A DNA stretch of 64,000 nt from Pseudomonadota bacterium (GCA_018241525.1 JAFEDR010000009.1:930001-994000); one strand, 5' to 3'; shown: positions 18,705 to 27,204, counted from the first letter of the stretch. Notes: a model not told the origin generated them from the sequence alone. Numbers and translations are program-made.

Positions 18705-19061
18705 TCATCCCTGGGTCGCGCGGGTCGCGATCAGGGCAGTCAGCCGCGGGCTCTGGATGTGCGCGGCGGCGCGACGGATCGCATCGACCTGGCATGCCTT
18801 GGCGGCGGCCTGCATGTGCAGATCGCGAAAATCCGCCGCCGGGCACACCTCGCTCGCCGCGGCCGCGAGGCGGCGGTACAGCACCAGCGATCCGGCCTCG
18901 CTGTCGAGGTTGAGGTCGGCGTAGCGGACCACCGCACTCGGCACGCCATCGATCGTCGCGGCACTGACGGGATTGGCGATGCCGGCGAGCACGCCGCCGG
19001 CGAGCGCCAGCGCGACGATGCCGAAACGGCGGAAGGACGGATTGGACACGGAGGCTTCCAT
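18705..19061 (-). CDS. UrcA-family secreted protein
   Basis: 118 residues from ATG 19061 with a GGGAGAT ribosome site. A signal peptide ends near VSAATI. The mature part reads AVVRYADLNLDSEAG, then LYRRLAAAASEVCP and ends with two arginine-rich helices; two cysteines (CP and ACQ) probably pair. This matches the UrcA family (VxYxDLDLxxxxGxxxLxxRIxxAAxxVCG), small periplasmic proteins of unknown function common in Sphingomonads and Xanthomonadales-like bacteria. It is divergent from the LytS-type kinase gene. Confidence 0.85.
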   Translation of the reverse strand: MEASVSNPSFRRFGIVALALAGGVLAGIANPVSAATIDGVPSAVVRYADLNLDSEAGSLVLYRRLAAAASEVCPAADFRDLHMQAAAKACQVDAIRRAAAHIQSPRLTALIATRATQG

Positions 19062-19402
19062 GATGATCTCCCTTAACTCAGGTTGTCGGTTCGGTTCTCG
19101 TCGCGGTTCGCCGCGACGGGGGACATCATTGCCGTTCAGGTGCCGCCGCGGCAGACGCCCCCTGACGAGCCGATCCCTGCTATCAACGCGTTCGTACCGG
19201 GACCCGCGCCCGCCGCGAGGCGCACCGCCGCGGCCGGGAGCCTCACCCGCGGGAAGTTCAACGCCGCCATCCCCGGCACCGTCGGATCCGTCCCGCGCGC
19301 CGACGGATCCGTCCCCTGAACCGGCCCATCGCACCCCGATGGCCGTGGCAATCGGGGTAACCTAGACCGGCGTCCGGCGCTTCGATCGGACGGGTGAGCG
19401 GC
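19062..19402. other. Divergent intergenic region between UrcA and the sensor kinase
   Basis: 341 bases between two divergent starts. It should hold both promoters. I see no convincing sigma-70 pair and no strong inverted repeat; short open frames here lack coding character. Confidence 0.5.
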
Positions 19403-20587
19403 ATGGGAATCTCGACGAGCAGTTGGCGCGAATCAGTGGTCGCTTCACCGGGCGAGAACGGTGGCTCCCCGGAGGCGGCGGCCGGCGATTTCCGTGCTTC
19501 GCTGATTCTTCTGACGGGCTTCTGGATCTTCGCCGCCGTCTCCAACGTGCTGTACGCGAACAACATGCGGGCGAGCCTCGAGCTGATGGGCGTCGAGCAG
19601 GTCTTTGCCCCCTGGGAATCGCGGCTGCTGCAGCACCTGATGCTCTATCCGCCGCTGGTCGGCGCGATCTGGTTGTCACGCCGCATCGGCTGGCAACCTT
19701 GGTGGCGCACGGTGCCGCTGCAGGCAGCCTGTGCGCTGCTCTTCTCGGCGCTCGCGACCCCGGCGCTGGTGACCGCCGAGATGCTGACCGGTGCCACGCA
19801 CATGCACACGACCGGCGCCAAAGAGGAGCACTGGGGCGACCTGCTGAGTGGCCCGCCCGCCAACCTCTGGCTGGCCGGGATCAGCAGCTTCGTGGTCACT
19901 TACTGCTTCGCGCTGGCGCTGGTGGCAGGCTTCGGCTACTACCGCCGCTATCGCGACGCGGAACTGCACACCGCCGCGCTCGAGCAGTCGCTGACCGCCG
20001 CGCAGCTGGCGGCGCTGCGCATGCAGCTCTCGCCGCACACCCTCTTCAACCTGCTGCACACCATTCGCGGGCAAATCGTCTGGGATCCGCCGGCGGCGCA
20101 GTCGATGGTGGTGCAGCTCGCGGACCTGCTGCGGCGGCTGCTGCGGGCCGGCGAGCGCGAGCTCGTGACGCTGCGCGACGAACTGGAATTCGCGCGCCTG
20201 TACCTGCAACTGCAGCAGCAGCGGTTCTCTGACCGCCTGACGACGACGGTCACGGCCACCGACAGCATACCGGTTGCCTGGGTCCCGAGCCTCATTCTGC
20301 AGCCGCTGGTCGAAAACGCCGTGGTACACGGACTCGCCGGCCACGAAGGGCCCGTGCGCATCGATGTCGAGGCGCAGGTCCGCGACGAGACGCTGGAGTT
20401 CGTCGTTCGCAACAGCGTCGGACCGGGGATCAAGCTCAACGCGGAGGGCATTGGACTGCGCAACGTCCGCGATCGCCTGTCGATCCAGTTTGGCCAGCGC
20501 GCAAGCTTCGCCGCCGGCATCGAAGGTGATCGCTGGGTGGCGCGGCTACGGCTGCCGCTGCTTCGGGACGAAGGACCGCGCGCGTGA
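19403..20587 (+). CDS. LytS-type sensor histidine kinase
   Basis: 394 residues from ATG 19403 (GGGTGAG ahead; GTG 19394 is also in frame). Four membrane helices span about 28-45, 70-90, 100-125 and 150-180. The His_kinase domain follows, with the phosphoacceptor H212 in LSPHTLFNLLHTI, then an ATPase domain with LILQPLVENAVVHG (N box) and GIGLRNVRDRL (G box). The kinase should signal to the response regulator whose GTG start overlaps its stop by four bases (GTGA). Family members respond to envelope or quorum signals; the signal here is unknown. Confidence 0.92.
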   Translation: MGISTSSWRESVVASPGENGGSPEAAAGDFRASLILLTGFWIFAAVSNVLYANNMRASLELMGVEQVFAPWESRLLQHLMLYPPLVGAIWLSRRIGWQPWWRTVPLQAACALLFSALATPALVTAEMLTGATHMHTTGAKEEHWGDLLSGPPANLWLAGISSFVVTYCFALALVAGFGYYRRYRDAELHTAALEQSLTAAQLAALRMQLSPHTLFNLLHTIRGQIVWDPPAAQSMVVQLADLLRRLLRAGERELVTLRDELEFARLYLQLQQQRFSDRLTTTVTATDSIPVAWVPSLILQPLVENAVVHGLAGHEGPVRIDVEAQVRDETLEFVVRNSVGPGIKLNAEGIGLRNVRDRLSIQFGQRASFAAGIEGDRWVARLRLPLLRDEGPRA

Positions 20588-21408
20588 CCGGCGCCCGCGC
20601 GACGACGGATTCGCTGAGCGTCGTGATCGTTGACGATGAGCCGGCCGGACGCCGGGCGATCCGGGAGTGCTGCGAGCGCGAGCCGGATCTGCGCGTCGTC
20701 GGAGAGTACGGCGACAGTGAGTCGGCGCTCGAGGCGCTGCAACGATCGCCGCCCGACGTGCTGTTCCTGGACATTCAGATCGACTCGATGACCGGCACGG
20801 CGCTTGCCCGCCGGCTCGACCCGCAGACGCTGCCGCTGATCGTATTCGTCACGGCCTTTGACCACTATGCGCTCGAGGCCTTCGAGGTGAGCGCCATCGA
20901 CTATCTGCTGAAGCCCTTCGATGACGGCCGGTTCCAGAAGACGCTCGAGCGCGTACGGCTGCGGCACCGGACGGCGGGGCCGCGCGAGCGGCATACCGAC
21001 CTGACGCAGCTGCTCGAGCGCCTGGAACGGCAGGCCCAGGCGGCCGCCACCGATCGGCCGCGGCTGATCGCGGAGCGTGGCGGCAAGATGCGGGTGCTCG
21101 ACGTCGGCGACATCGAGCTCGTCGAGTCGGATCGCAACTACGTCAAGCTCACCTGTGGTGCGGAGACGTTCGCGCTGCGCGGAACGATGCAGCAGGTCGA
21201 GAGCTCGCTGCGTTCGCAGCCGATGCTGCGCATCAGCCGCTCCTGCCTGGTGAACTCCCGGCATATCCGCGAGATCAGCAAGACCCCGCGCGGCGACCTG
21301 ATTCTGGTGATGGCTGGCGGTGCCACCGTGACCAGCAGCGAGGGCTATCGCGACTCGGTGCGCCAGTACCTTGACCGTATGAAGCTCGCGCCGCCCGCCG
21401 GGGGCTAA
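20584..21408 (+). CDS. LytTR-family response regulator
   Basis: 274 residues. The receiver domain has the acidic pair in VIVDDEP (D17, D18), phosphoacceptor D63 in LFLDIQI, and the lysine in YLLKPFDD. A linker leads to a LytTR DNA-binding domain (about 165-265) with the phrases ELVESDRNYVKL and RISRSCLVNSRHIREI. It starts at GTG 20584 inside the kinase stop codon, which suggests translational coupling. Its targets normally carry paired imperfect 9-base direct repeats; I did not find an obvious pair nearby. Confidence 0.93.
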   Translation: MTGARATTDSLSVVIVDDEPAGRRAIRECCEREPDLRVVGEYGDSESALEALQRSPPDVLFLDIQIDSMTGTALARRLDPQTLPLIVFVTAFDHYALEAFEVSAIDYLLKPFDDGRFQKTLERVRLRHRTAGPRERHTDLTQLLERLERQAQAAATDRPRLIAERGGKMRVLDVGDIELVESDRNYVKLTCGAETFALRGTMQQVESSLRSQPMLRISRSCLVNSRHIREISKTPRGDLILVMAGGATVTSSEGYRDSVRQYLDRMKLAPPAGG

Positions 21409-21422
21409 GGACCCCGCCCGCC

Positions 21423-21908
21423 TCAGTAGGGTGTGCCGTCCTTGTGCGCGAACTGCCAGCGGCCGTCCCGCAGCACGGCGCGGAGGTCGTCGTCCGGATA
21501 GGAACCTTCGTCACCCAACGTCCGGTCGCCGATCTCGAGGTACAGGACGTCGCGGTCGGTCTCGTTGACGAGCTGGTGCGCATCGCCGCTCGCGGCGCGG
21601 AACCCGGCGCACAGTCCGGGTGCGAGCCGCGTCGAGCCGGCATTGGTCTGCAGGGTAGGCTCACCCTCGAGCACGTAGACGAACTCGTCCTGGCGCGAGT
21701 GCGCGTGGCGCAGCGAGGAGACCGCGCCCGGCGACAGGCGGGTCAGGTTCACGCCGAAGTTCCGCAGGCCGAAGGCATCGCCGAGCGCCCGCTTCTCGCG
21801 GCCCTGCATGCGGGTCGCAAAAGGCTCAGGGTAGTTCGACGGTCGCTGTCGCGGCGGGACGGCGCGGGCCTCGATGGCGACCGGAAACTCGCTCGGTGCG
21901 TTCTTCAT
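21423..21908 (-). CDS. Cupin-domain protein
   Basis: 161 residues from ATG 21908. The first cupin motif is SLRHAHSRQDEFVYVLEGEPTL, with the two histidines and glutamate that bind a metal, and the second is GFRAASGDAHQLVNETDRDVLYLEIG. The C-terminus (DLRAVLRDGRWQFAHKDGTPY) is the tail found on small cupins of the carbohydrate- or gentisate-like group. No catalytic activity can be assigned. It is convergent with the response regulator gene and 160 bases from the divergent GumN gene. Confidence 0.85.
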   Translation of the reverse strand: MKNAPSEFPVAIEARAVPPRQRPSNYPEPFATRMQGREKRALGDAFGLRNFGVNLTRLSPGAVSSLRHAHSRQDEFVYVLEGEPTLQTNAGSTRLAPGLCAGFRAASGDAHQLVNETDRDVLYLEIGDRTLGDEGSYPDDDLRAVLRDGRWQFAHKDGTPY

Positions 21909-22068
21909 CGCGTGGCTCCGTTCCGGGCAGTGAGCGCGCTGGACACCAGCCGCGAGCATCATTATCGACCAGGAAGCCGCCCGACGCCCGCGCGTGCGAT
22001 GATTCACAGGCGGTGGCGATGGGCTGGCCAGGGACGGCGGCTCCTGCGGCCAGGAGGCGCGACTATTC

Positions 22069-23061
22069 ATGCAAGGCAATGACGGACACGACGTTCGCCC
22101 GGCACATCACAGAGCTTGGATCGCAGCCATGCTCGCGCTGGTCGTGGCCGCGCCGTCTGCGTTTGCGCAGGATGTGGCGGCGACCGAGGAAGTCGTCGTC
22201 ACCGGCGAGCGCGCGGGTCCCGAACTCTGGCGCGTGACCCACGGCGAGCACACGCTCTGGCTGCTCGGGGTCCTCGATCCGCTGCCCAGGCGAATGACCT
22301 GGCGGTCCGCCAAGGTGGACAACGTCGTCGCGCAGTCGGAGCGGGTACTGCCTGCGCGCGCCACCGTCAAGGTTGATTCGGGCTTCTTCGCGATGATCGG
22401 CCTTTACTTCGACTGGCATCGCACCGAGCGGCTACCGGGCGACGCATCCCTCCGCTCGGTGCTCGCGCCGGCACTTTACGCCCGCTACGAGACGCTGCGC
22501 CGCCGGTTCCACGTCTCCGACTCCGCGGACCACCTGCGTCCGCTCGTCGCCGCGCGCCGACTCTACGAGGCGGCCCTGTCGATCTCCGGGCTCGCCGCCG
22601 AAGGAGACGTCGAGACGGCGGTGATCAGGACTGCCAAGCAGCACCACGTGGCCATCGACGAGCAGGTCATCGCGATCCAGGACCCGAAGGGGTTGCTCGC
22701 CGAGCTGCGCGCGATTCCGGTCGAAGGTGAGTTGCCGTGCTTCGAGGCCACGGTGACCGTTCTCGAGCGCGATCTGCCGGCGCTGCGGGAGCGCGCCACC
22801 GCGTGGGCGCTGGGGGACGTCGAGACGCTGCGCCGCACGCCTCTCGCCGAGCAAAGTGCAGCCTGCTGGGATGCGCTCGATCTCTCGCCACGGCTCAGGC
22901 GCCTGGTCGATGATGCGCTCGCGCGTCGCGAGGCGGCGGTGCTGAATGCGCTCGAGGTCAACCGCGTGGCGCTCGCGCTGGTGCCGGTCGATCGCCTGTT
23001 GCAGCCCGGTGGTGTGCTCGATCGGCTGCGTGAACATGGCTACACGGTCGAGGGGCCTTGA
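22069..23061 (+). CDS. TraB/GumN-family secreted protein with a TonB-box-like N-terminus
   Basis: 330 residues. A signal peptide ends at PSAFAQ (about residue 34). The mature N-terminus contains EEVVVTGERAGPELW, in which VVVTGER is the wording of a TonB box. The rest is TraB/GumN, a Tiki/EreA-like fold: LWRVTHGEHTLWLLGVLDPLP, in which the usual GTxH motif is altered to GVLD, then a helical domain and a C-terminal NRVALALVPVDRLLQPGGVLDRLREHGYTVEGP. Active TIKI-like enzymes use GxxH and E motifs; the missing histidine here (D in place of H) hints that it is not a metalloprotease. It appears monocistronic. Confidence 0.85.
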   Translation: MQGNDGHDVRPAHHRAWIAAMLALVVAAPSAFAQDVAATEEVVVTGERAGPELWRVTHGEHTLWLLGVLDPLPRRMTWRSAKVDNVVAQSERVLPARATVKVDSGFFAMIGLYFDWHRTERLPGDASLRSVLAPALYARYETLRRRFHVSDSADHLRPLVAARRLYEAALSISGLAAEGDVETAVIRTAKQHHVAIDEQVIAIQDPKGLLAELRAIPVEGELPCFEATVTVLERDLPALRERATAWALGDVETLRRTPLAEQSAACWDALDLSPRLRRLVDDALARREAAVLNALEVNRVALALVPVDRLLQPGGVLDRLREHGYTVEGP

Positions 23062-23127
23062 CCCCGGGGGACGTGGCGGGAGCTGGCGGCCGGCAGAGTC
23101 GGAAGGTGTAAACGACCTCCTCAGAAG

Positions 23128-23643
23128 TCACTGCTGGCCCTCGAGCGGCAGTGCGCCCTGCGCCGCGTCCTCGCGCGCCCGGTTGGCGAGGTGACGGGCG
23201 AGCCCCTGCTCGCCAGCGTTCATCACGGCGACGTGGTTCCACCGAAATACGGGCGCAAGCAGGGGCGCGAACACGCGCATCCACGCCTTCGTGACGAACA
23301 CGATCCAGTCGTAGCGAACGATCGTCGCGGAGCCCTGCGAGCTCAGCGTCCAGCGCCCGAGCCCTTCGAGCTCGCCATGCGCCTCGCCCTCGAGCACCGT
23401 CGGGTAGTCGACGCGGGTCACGCGCAGATCGAACGAGAGCCGGTACGGCAGGCGGGTCGACCACGTGTACCGACGGACGCTACCGACACCGGCGCATCCA
23501 CCCGGTGCCAACTCCTCGACGGCTCGGACGTAGTGCCACCAGCGCGGCCATTCATGCGCGGCGTGGAGCGCGTCGAAGACGACCTCGATCGGTGCCTCGA
23601 GCCGCCAGCGGGTCACCAGCTCGAAGCGCGTCACATCGTGCAT
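23128..23643 (-). CDS. SRPBCC (START-like) domain protein
   Basis: 171 residues with a helix-grip fold pattern: TRWRLEAPIEVVFDALHAAHEWPRWW at the start, beta strands with WTLSSQGSATIVRYDW in the middle, and a long C-terminal helix (VFRWNHVAVMNAGEQGLARHL). Family members bind hydrophobic ligands, but the ligand is unknown. It overlaps the ABM-domain gene by 13 bases, so the two are co-expressed. Confidence 0.83.
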   Translation of the reverse strand: MHDVTRFELVTRWRLEAPIEVVFDALHAAHEWPRWWHYVRAVEELAPGGCAGVGSVRRYTWSTRLPYRLSFDLRVTRVDYPTVLEGEAHGELEGLGRWTLSSQGSATIVRYDWIVFVTKAWMRVFAPLLAPVFRWNHVAVMNAGEQGLARHLANRAREDAAQGALPLEGQQ

Positions 23644-23948
23644 GTGAACTCGAGCGGTTCGACGATGCGGACGACCGGAGCGGCACGCAGCAACGGTCCG
23701 GCGGCCGCGAGCGCTGCACCGACGTGCGCGGAGCGCAGGTGCGCATCGACGGCCGCGAGGTCCGCCCAGCGCTCGACGGTCTGGAAGAAGGCCGCGTCGT
23801 CGCGGCTGCGGTAGACCTCGTAGGCACGGCAGCCGGGCTCGTGGCGGGTTTCCATGGCAAGCCGGCGGAGCACGGTCGCGAGCGCTGCGACCGTCTCCGC
23901 CCGAGCGCGGATCTCGGCGATCACGACCACCTCGTCTCGCCCGCTCAC
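23631..23948 (-). CDS. Antibiotic biosynthesis monooxygenase (ABM) domain protein
   Basis: 105 residues from GTG 23948. The fold is the ABM ferredoxin-like barrel: VVVIAEIRARAETVAAL at the start, ETRHEPGCRAYEVYRSRDD with the conserved histidine/glutamate stretch, then FFQTVERWADLAAVDAHLRSAH. Close relatives (YgiN type) act on quinols without cofactors or serve as small stress proteins. It lies in a three-gene overlapping run: its start codon overlaps the upstream stop by GTGA, and its end overlaps the SRPBCC gene. Confidence 0.83.
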   Translation of the reverse strand: MSGRDEVVVIAEIRARAETVAALATVLRRLAMETRHEPGCRAYEVYRSRDDAAFFQTVERWADLAAVDAHLRSAHVGAALAAAGPLLRAAPVVRIVEPLEFTCTM

Positions 23949-24331
23949 GGCCCGCTCCCGCGGGAAGGAAGCGCCTCGCCGGCCGGCTGGAGGTCGACCG
24001 CGAAAGCGCCGGCGAGGGAGTGAAGATCCTCGAGCTCGGCCTCCGCTGCCGGGGCCGTGGGTGCGCTGCGGCAGCTCAACGCGGCCCCCGCACGCGCGGT
24101 GTCTCGCCCGAAGATCACGCAGCCGTCCCGCGAGGCGAACGGTCCCTCGCCGCGAGGCCCCGGGCCGCGGTCGCGCCCCAGCGCCGCGGTCCAGGCGCGC
24201 GTGCCGGCGTCTCCGGCACCGAGCAGCGCTCCCGGGTTTCCGAGGGTCGCGGAGGGCGACGTCGGTTCATAGCCACGGGCGCTTCGGCTCCCGCGCCCGC
24301 CGCTCGGCCGACCATTCGGTTCGCCGTGCAT
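23945..24331 (-). CDS. Small hypothetical protein, uncertain
   Basis: 128 residues rich in Gly, Ala, Arg and Pro. No domain or signal peptide is recognised. Codons have the G/C-ending bias of the real genes, and the TGA overlaps the GTG of the ABM gene (GTGA), the same coupling seen in confident pairs in this window. Against it: low-complexity composition and no clear ribosome site. It could be spurious. Confidence 0.35.
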   Translation of the reverse strand: MHGEPNGRPSGGRGSRSARGYEPTSPSATLGNPGALLGAGDAGTRAWTAALGRDRGPGPRGEGPFASRDGCVIFGRDTARAGAALSCRSAPTAPAAEAELEDLHSLAGAFAVDLQPAGEALPSRGSGP

Positions 24332-24498
24332 GCCCGCTCCTCCCAGTATGTCGTTCAGCTCTCCTACTACGCACGTGCAGGGCGGGCGGATGCGTCACGG
24401 TGCCGCCTTGCGGTTTGCGCGGTGCATCCGGCCGTGAGCCGGCTGCGTAGGTGGAACGGGAACACCGAATGGCGCCAAGACCAGCACGGGAGCGGGCG

Positions 24499-25137
24499 AT
24501 GACGGGCGCGGCAGCGCTGCTTTCGCTAGGATATGGCCGTTCAGCCAACGCGACCGGTCCCGGCAGGATGCCCCTACCCGCCGCTGTCACTGCGAACGAC
24601 CTGCTCGAGTGCATCGACGGCATGCGTGCCGGCGAGGAGGATGCGCTCGAGCGACTCTATGAGGCGACGGTGGGCAAGGTGCATGCACTCAGTCGGACGA
24701 TACTGCGCGACGAGGCGGACGCGGAGGAGAACACCTGCCAGACCTACGCGAGCGCGTGGGCCGCGGCGAACCGTTACGACGCCGCGCGCGCGAGCGTGAT
24801 CGGCTGGCTGCTGCTGATCTGCCGCAGTCGCGCCATCGAGTGCCTGCGTCGCCGCCGGCGGCTGCCCTTGACGTTCGACATCGCGGCGGTCGACGAGCGC
24901 GAGCTTGGCGAGGCGCCGGCTGCCGACGAACTGCTCGACGCCCTGCAACGCGGGACGCGCGTCCACGAGGCGCTCGAGACGCTGTCACCCGAGCGTCGCC
25001 GACTGGTCGGGCTCGCGTTTCTGCGGGGTCTGTCGCACCAGGAAATCGCGACGGCCTGCCAGATGCCGCTCGGCACCGTGAAGAGTCACCTGCGGCGCGC
25101 GCTCCTGCAGCTGCGCGCCGCGCTGGAGCACGCATGA
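24499..25137 (+). CDS. ECF-type RNA polymerase sigma factor
   Basis: 212 residues from ATG 24499 (GGGAG six bases ahead); ATG 24568 is a shorter alternative. Region 2 reads ALERLYEATVGKVHALSRTILRDEADAEE and ARASVIGWLLLICRSRAIECLRRRR; region 4 reads LSPERRRLVGLAFLRGLSHQEIATACQMPLGTVKSHLRRALLQLR, the canonical helix-turn-helix. Group is close to ECF11/ChrR-partnered sigmas, which answer singlet oxygen or peroxide. The ATGA overlap with the following cupin gene indicates coupling, as expected of a sigma/anti-sigma pair. Confidence 0.92.
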   Translation: MTGAAALLSLGYGRSANATGPGRMPLPAAVTANDLLECIDGMRAGEEDALERLYEATVGKVHALSRTILRDEADAEENTCQTYASAWAAANRYDAARASVIGWLLLICRSRAIECLRRRRRLPLTFDIAAVDERELGEAPAADELLDALQRGTRVHEALETLSPERRRLVGLAFLRGLSHQEIATACQMPLGTVKSHLRRALLQLRAALEHA

Positions 25138-25622
25138 CGCGCAAGGCGGTCGCCGCGGCCGGCGGGGCGGCGGAGTTCCCGGCAGAGCCGCTGCTGCTTG
25201 CGGTGGGTCCCGTGGAGCTGTCCGAGGCGCAGCGCTCGCGGATGCGGGAGCGCGTCCGGGCGCTGGCGCGCGATGCGGCACCGCCCGGGACGACGACCCA
25301 GCGAGCCTCGCCCGATGCCTGGCAGCGCTTGAGTCCGCTGATCGAGATGCAGGTGCTGCGACGCGACGCCGCTGCTGGCAGCCAGACCGTGCTGCTGCGG
25401 GTCGCGGCGGGCGGCATCCTGCCCGGTCACCGCCACGTGGCCGAGGAGGAGTTTCTCGTCCTCGAGGGGGAGTGCCGCGTCGGAACCCACCGTCTGGGCG
25501 CAGGTGACATGCACGTCGCGAGCGCAGGATCCTGGCACGACGACATCTCGACCGACGGCGGGGTACTGATTCTGCTGCGGGGCGAGTACCCCGATCCGTA
25601 CGAGCGCGCCGCGCGGCGCTGA
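25134..25622 (+). CDS. Cupin-domain protein, putative ChrR-like anti-sigma factor
   Basis: 162 residues from ATG 25134, which overlaps the sigma stop (ATGA). Residues about 70-150 form a cupin with GILPGHRHVAEEEFLVLEG and ASAGSWHDDIS, carrying metal-binding histidines, as in the C-terminal domain of ChrR. The N-terminal zinc-binding anti-sigma domain of ChrR (H-x3-C-x2-C pattern) is absent: the first 60 residues contain no cysteine and no HxxxC. How it would hold the sigma factor is therefore unclear. Confidence 0.8.
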   Translation: MTRKAVAAAGGAAEFPAEPLLLAVGPVELSEAQRSRMRERVRALARDAAPPGTTTQRASPDAWQRLSPLIEMQVLRRDAAAGSQTVLLRVAAGGILPGHRHVAEEEFLVLEGECRVGTHRLGAGDMHVASAGSWHDDISTDGGVLILLRGEYPDPYERAARR

Positions 25623-26467
25623 TGACGAGCGCGACCAGGACCGTGCCCGGCCGCCGACTGCGCGTGACGCTGATCCTCGTCGCCGTCGTATGCTGCGCCT
25701 GGCTCGCGCTCGTCGCGGGAATCTGGGCGACGCAGGAGCAGATCCTGTTCCACCCCGAGCCGCTGCGCGCCGCCGACGTGCCGCTCATCGACGGGGTCAC
25801 CGAGGAATGGGTCGAGGTCGCCGGCGCGCGACTGCACGCGTTCCACTACCGACAGCCGCACGACGCCAGCGGGCGCCCGCCGCGCGGCCTCGTCTTCTAC
25901 CTGCACGGCAATGCCGGCAACGTTGCGAGCTGGTTCGTGAACCCGGCGTTCTGGCGCGAGAGCGGATTCGATGTGTTCCTGCTCGACTACCGGGGCTTCG
26001 GGCGCAGCAGTGGCCGCATCGAGAACGAGGCGCAGCTCGTCGACGACGTCAGCGCGGCGTGGGCGCAGGTCGCACCCGAATATCACGACCGCCGGCTCGT
26101 GATCTTCGGGCGATCGCTCGGCACCGGGCTCGCGGTGCGACTGGCCGCGACGGCGCACCCGGACCTGCTGGTGCTGGTCTCGCCGTACACCAGCATGGCG
26201 GCGCTCAAGGACCTTCACTATCCGTGGGTGCCGGACGTCGCGCTGCGCTATCCACTGCGCTCGGATCGCTCGATCGCGGGCTATCGCGGCCGACTGCTGG
26301 TGTTCGCGGGCCTGCAGGATGCGGTCGTGCCGCCGGCCCAGTCGCGCGCGATCGCGTCACTCGTGCCGGGCGCGGAGTTCGTCGGCCTCGACGCGGCGGA
26401 TCATCACGATATTCACGAGTTCCCCGAGTACCGCCAGCGCTTGCTCGAGCGACTCTCCGACCTCTGA
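25622..26467 (+). CDS. Membrane-anchored alpha/beta hydrolase
   Basis: 281 residues; the ATG overlaps the cupin stop by one base (TGATG). A single hydrophobic segment (about 14-38, VTLILVAVVCCAWLALVAGI) acts as signal anchor. The hydrolase fold shows YLHGNAGN (oxyanion), FGRSLGTGLAV (GxSxG nucleophile), LQDAVVPPAQS (Asp) and DAADHHDIHEF (His), in the BEM46/ABHD13-type order. The substrate is probably a lipid or peptide at the inner membrane. As third member of the ECF operon it is a likely target of its own sigma factor. Confidence 0.88.
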   Translation: MTSATRTVPGRRLRVTLILVAVVCCAWLALVAGIWATQEQILFHPEPLRAADVPLIDGVTEEWVEVAGARLHAFHYRQPHDASGRPPRGLVFYLHGNAGNVASWFVNPAFWRESGFDVFLLDYRGFGRSSGRIENEAQLVDDVSAAWAQVAPEYHDRRLVIFGRSLGTGLAVRLAATAHPDLLVLVSPYTSMAALKDLHYPWVPDVALRYPLRSDRSIAGYRGRLLVFAGLQDAVVPPAQSRAIASLVPGAEFVGLDAADHHDIHEFPEYRQRLLERLSDL

Positions 26468-26542
26468 GCGCGGCGAAGGCCCGCGGAGTGCGAGCGGTCC
26501 GCTCGGCCGCACGGCTGCAGCCGTCCGACGGCGAAGCACCGA

Positions 26543-27052
26543 TCAGGCGATCGCGCGTCGCGGCGGCGGGGCGGCATCCCCGCTGAGTTCCCTGGGCATG
26601 ACGAGCAGGCTGCGCAGCTCGCCCGAGGTCGGCAACTCGCGGTTCGTGAAATGCAGCAGCGGGATCTCGACCGCACGCAGCACGGCGGCCTTACGCTCGT
26701 TCGCGTCCGCCCGTCCGGGCGTCGTGGTGCGTCCGTCATCGAGCTCGATCGCGGCCACGACCCGGAAGTCAGTCGTACAGATCACGAAGTCGATGACCAT
26801 CCGTCGGTAGCGGTTAAACACGGTCTCGCGACGGGCGGGCTCGAGCACCTCGACCAGTTGTGCCAGCGCAACCTGCGAGAGGACGACGTACCCAGGGCAC
26901 GCCTCGCAAAGGCGCCAGTAGAGCACCTGCTCCTCGCGGGAGAGCGGCGGGCGAGCTTCGAGTGGCCACGCGGGCTCGTGCGCGCCCAGCCGCTGCATCG
27001 CGACCAGCGCCAGAAGCGCCATCAGCGGAACCGCCGCCCACACCCAAGCCAT
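26543..27052 (-). CDS. DUF2726 protein with N-terminal membrane anchor
   Basis: 169 residues: one membrane helix (about 3-20), a short linker, then LSREEQVLYWRLCEACPGYVVLSQVALAQLV and MVIDFVICTTDFRVVAAIELDDGR. This is the DUF2726 pattern, related to the PD-(D/E)xK nuclease fold: the D of IDFVIC and the E of AIELDD are the expected metal ligands, but the lysine of ExK is D here (E-L-D). Function is unknown. It is convergent with the alpha/beta hydrolase gene and divergent from the GGDEF-EAL gene. Confidence 0.78.
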   Translation of the reverse strand: MAWVWAAVPLMALLALVAMQRLGAHEPAWPLEARPPLSREEQVLYWRLCEACPGYVVLSQVALAQLVEVLEPARRETVFNRYRRMVIDFVICTTDFRVVAAIELDDGRTTTPGRADANERKAAVLRAVEIPLLHFTNRELPTSGELRSLLVMPRELSGDAAPPPRRAIA

Positions 27053-27188
27053 CCGTGGTACCTCTAGTCTGTCAATACTTAAGCTGCACCCGACCGCATC
27101 CCGGTGTTCGGCCGCCGGTCACATTTTTCAAAGACCGAACCTGCGGTAGTCGAATCTGTGGTGCAGGCGGCGACAACCTGCCGCAGCG

Positions 27189-27204
27189 TGTGACGATCGT
27201 CACA
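27189..27204. promoter_or_regulatory. CRP/Clp-type operator upstream of the GGDEF-EAL gene
   Basis: TGTGACGATCGTCACA is a perfect 16-base palindrome that matches the CRP consensus TGTGA-N6-TCACA exactly. It ends 89 bases before the GTG start at 27294. In xanthomonads the CRP homologue Clp is controlled by c-di-GMP, so the site would tie this c-di-GMP gene to its own product; that link is inference. Confidence 0.75.

Noticed and set aside
24332..24498. Additional short genes before the ECF sigma gene
   Set aside because: Plus-strand frames here run into the sigma gene out of frame and have no domain or ribosome site.
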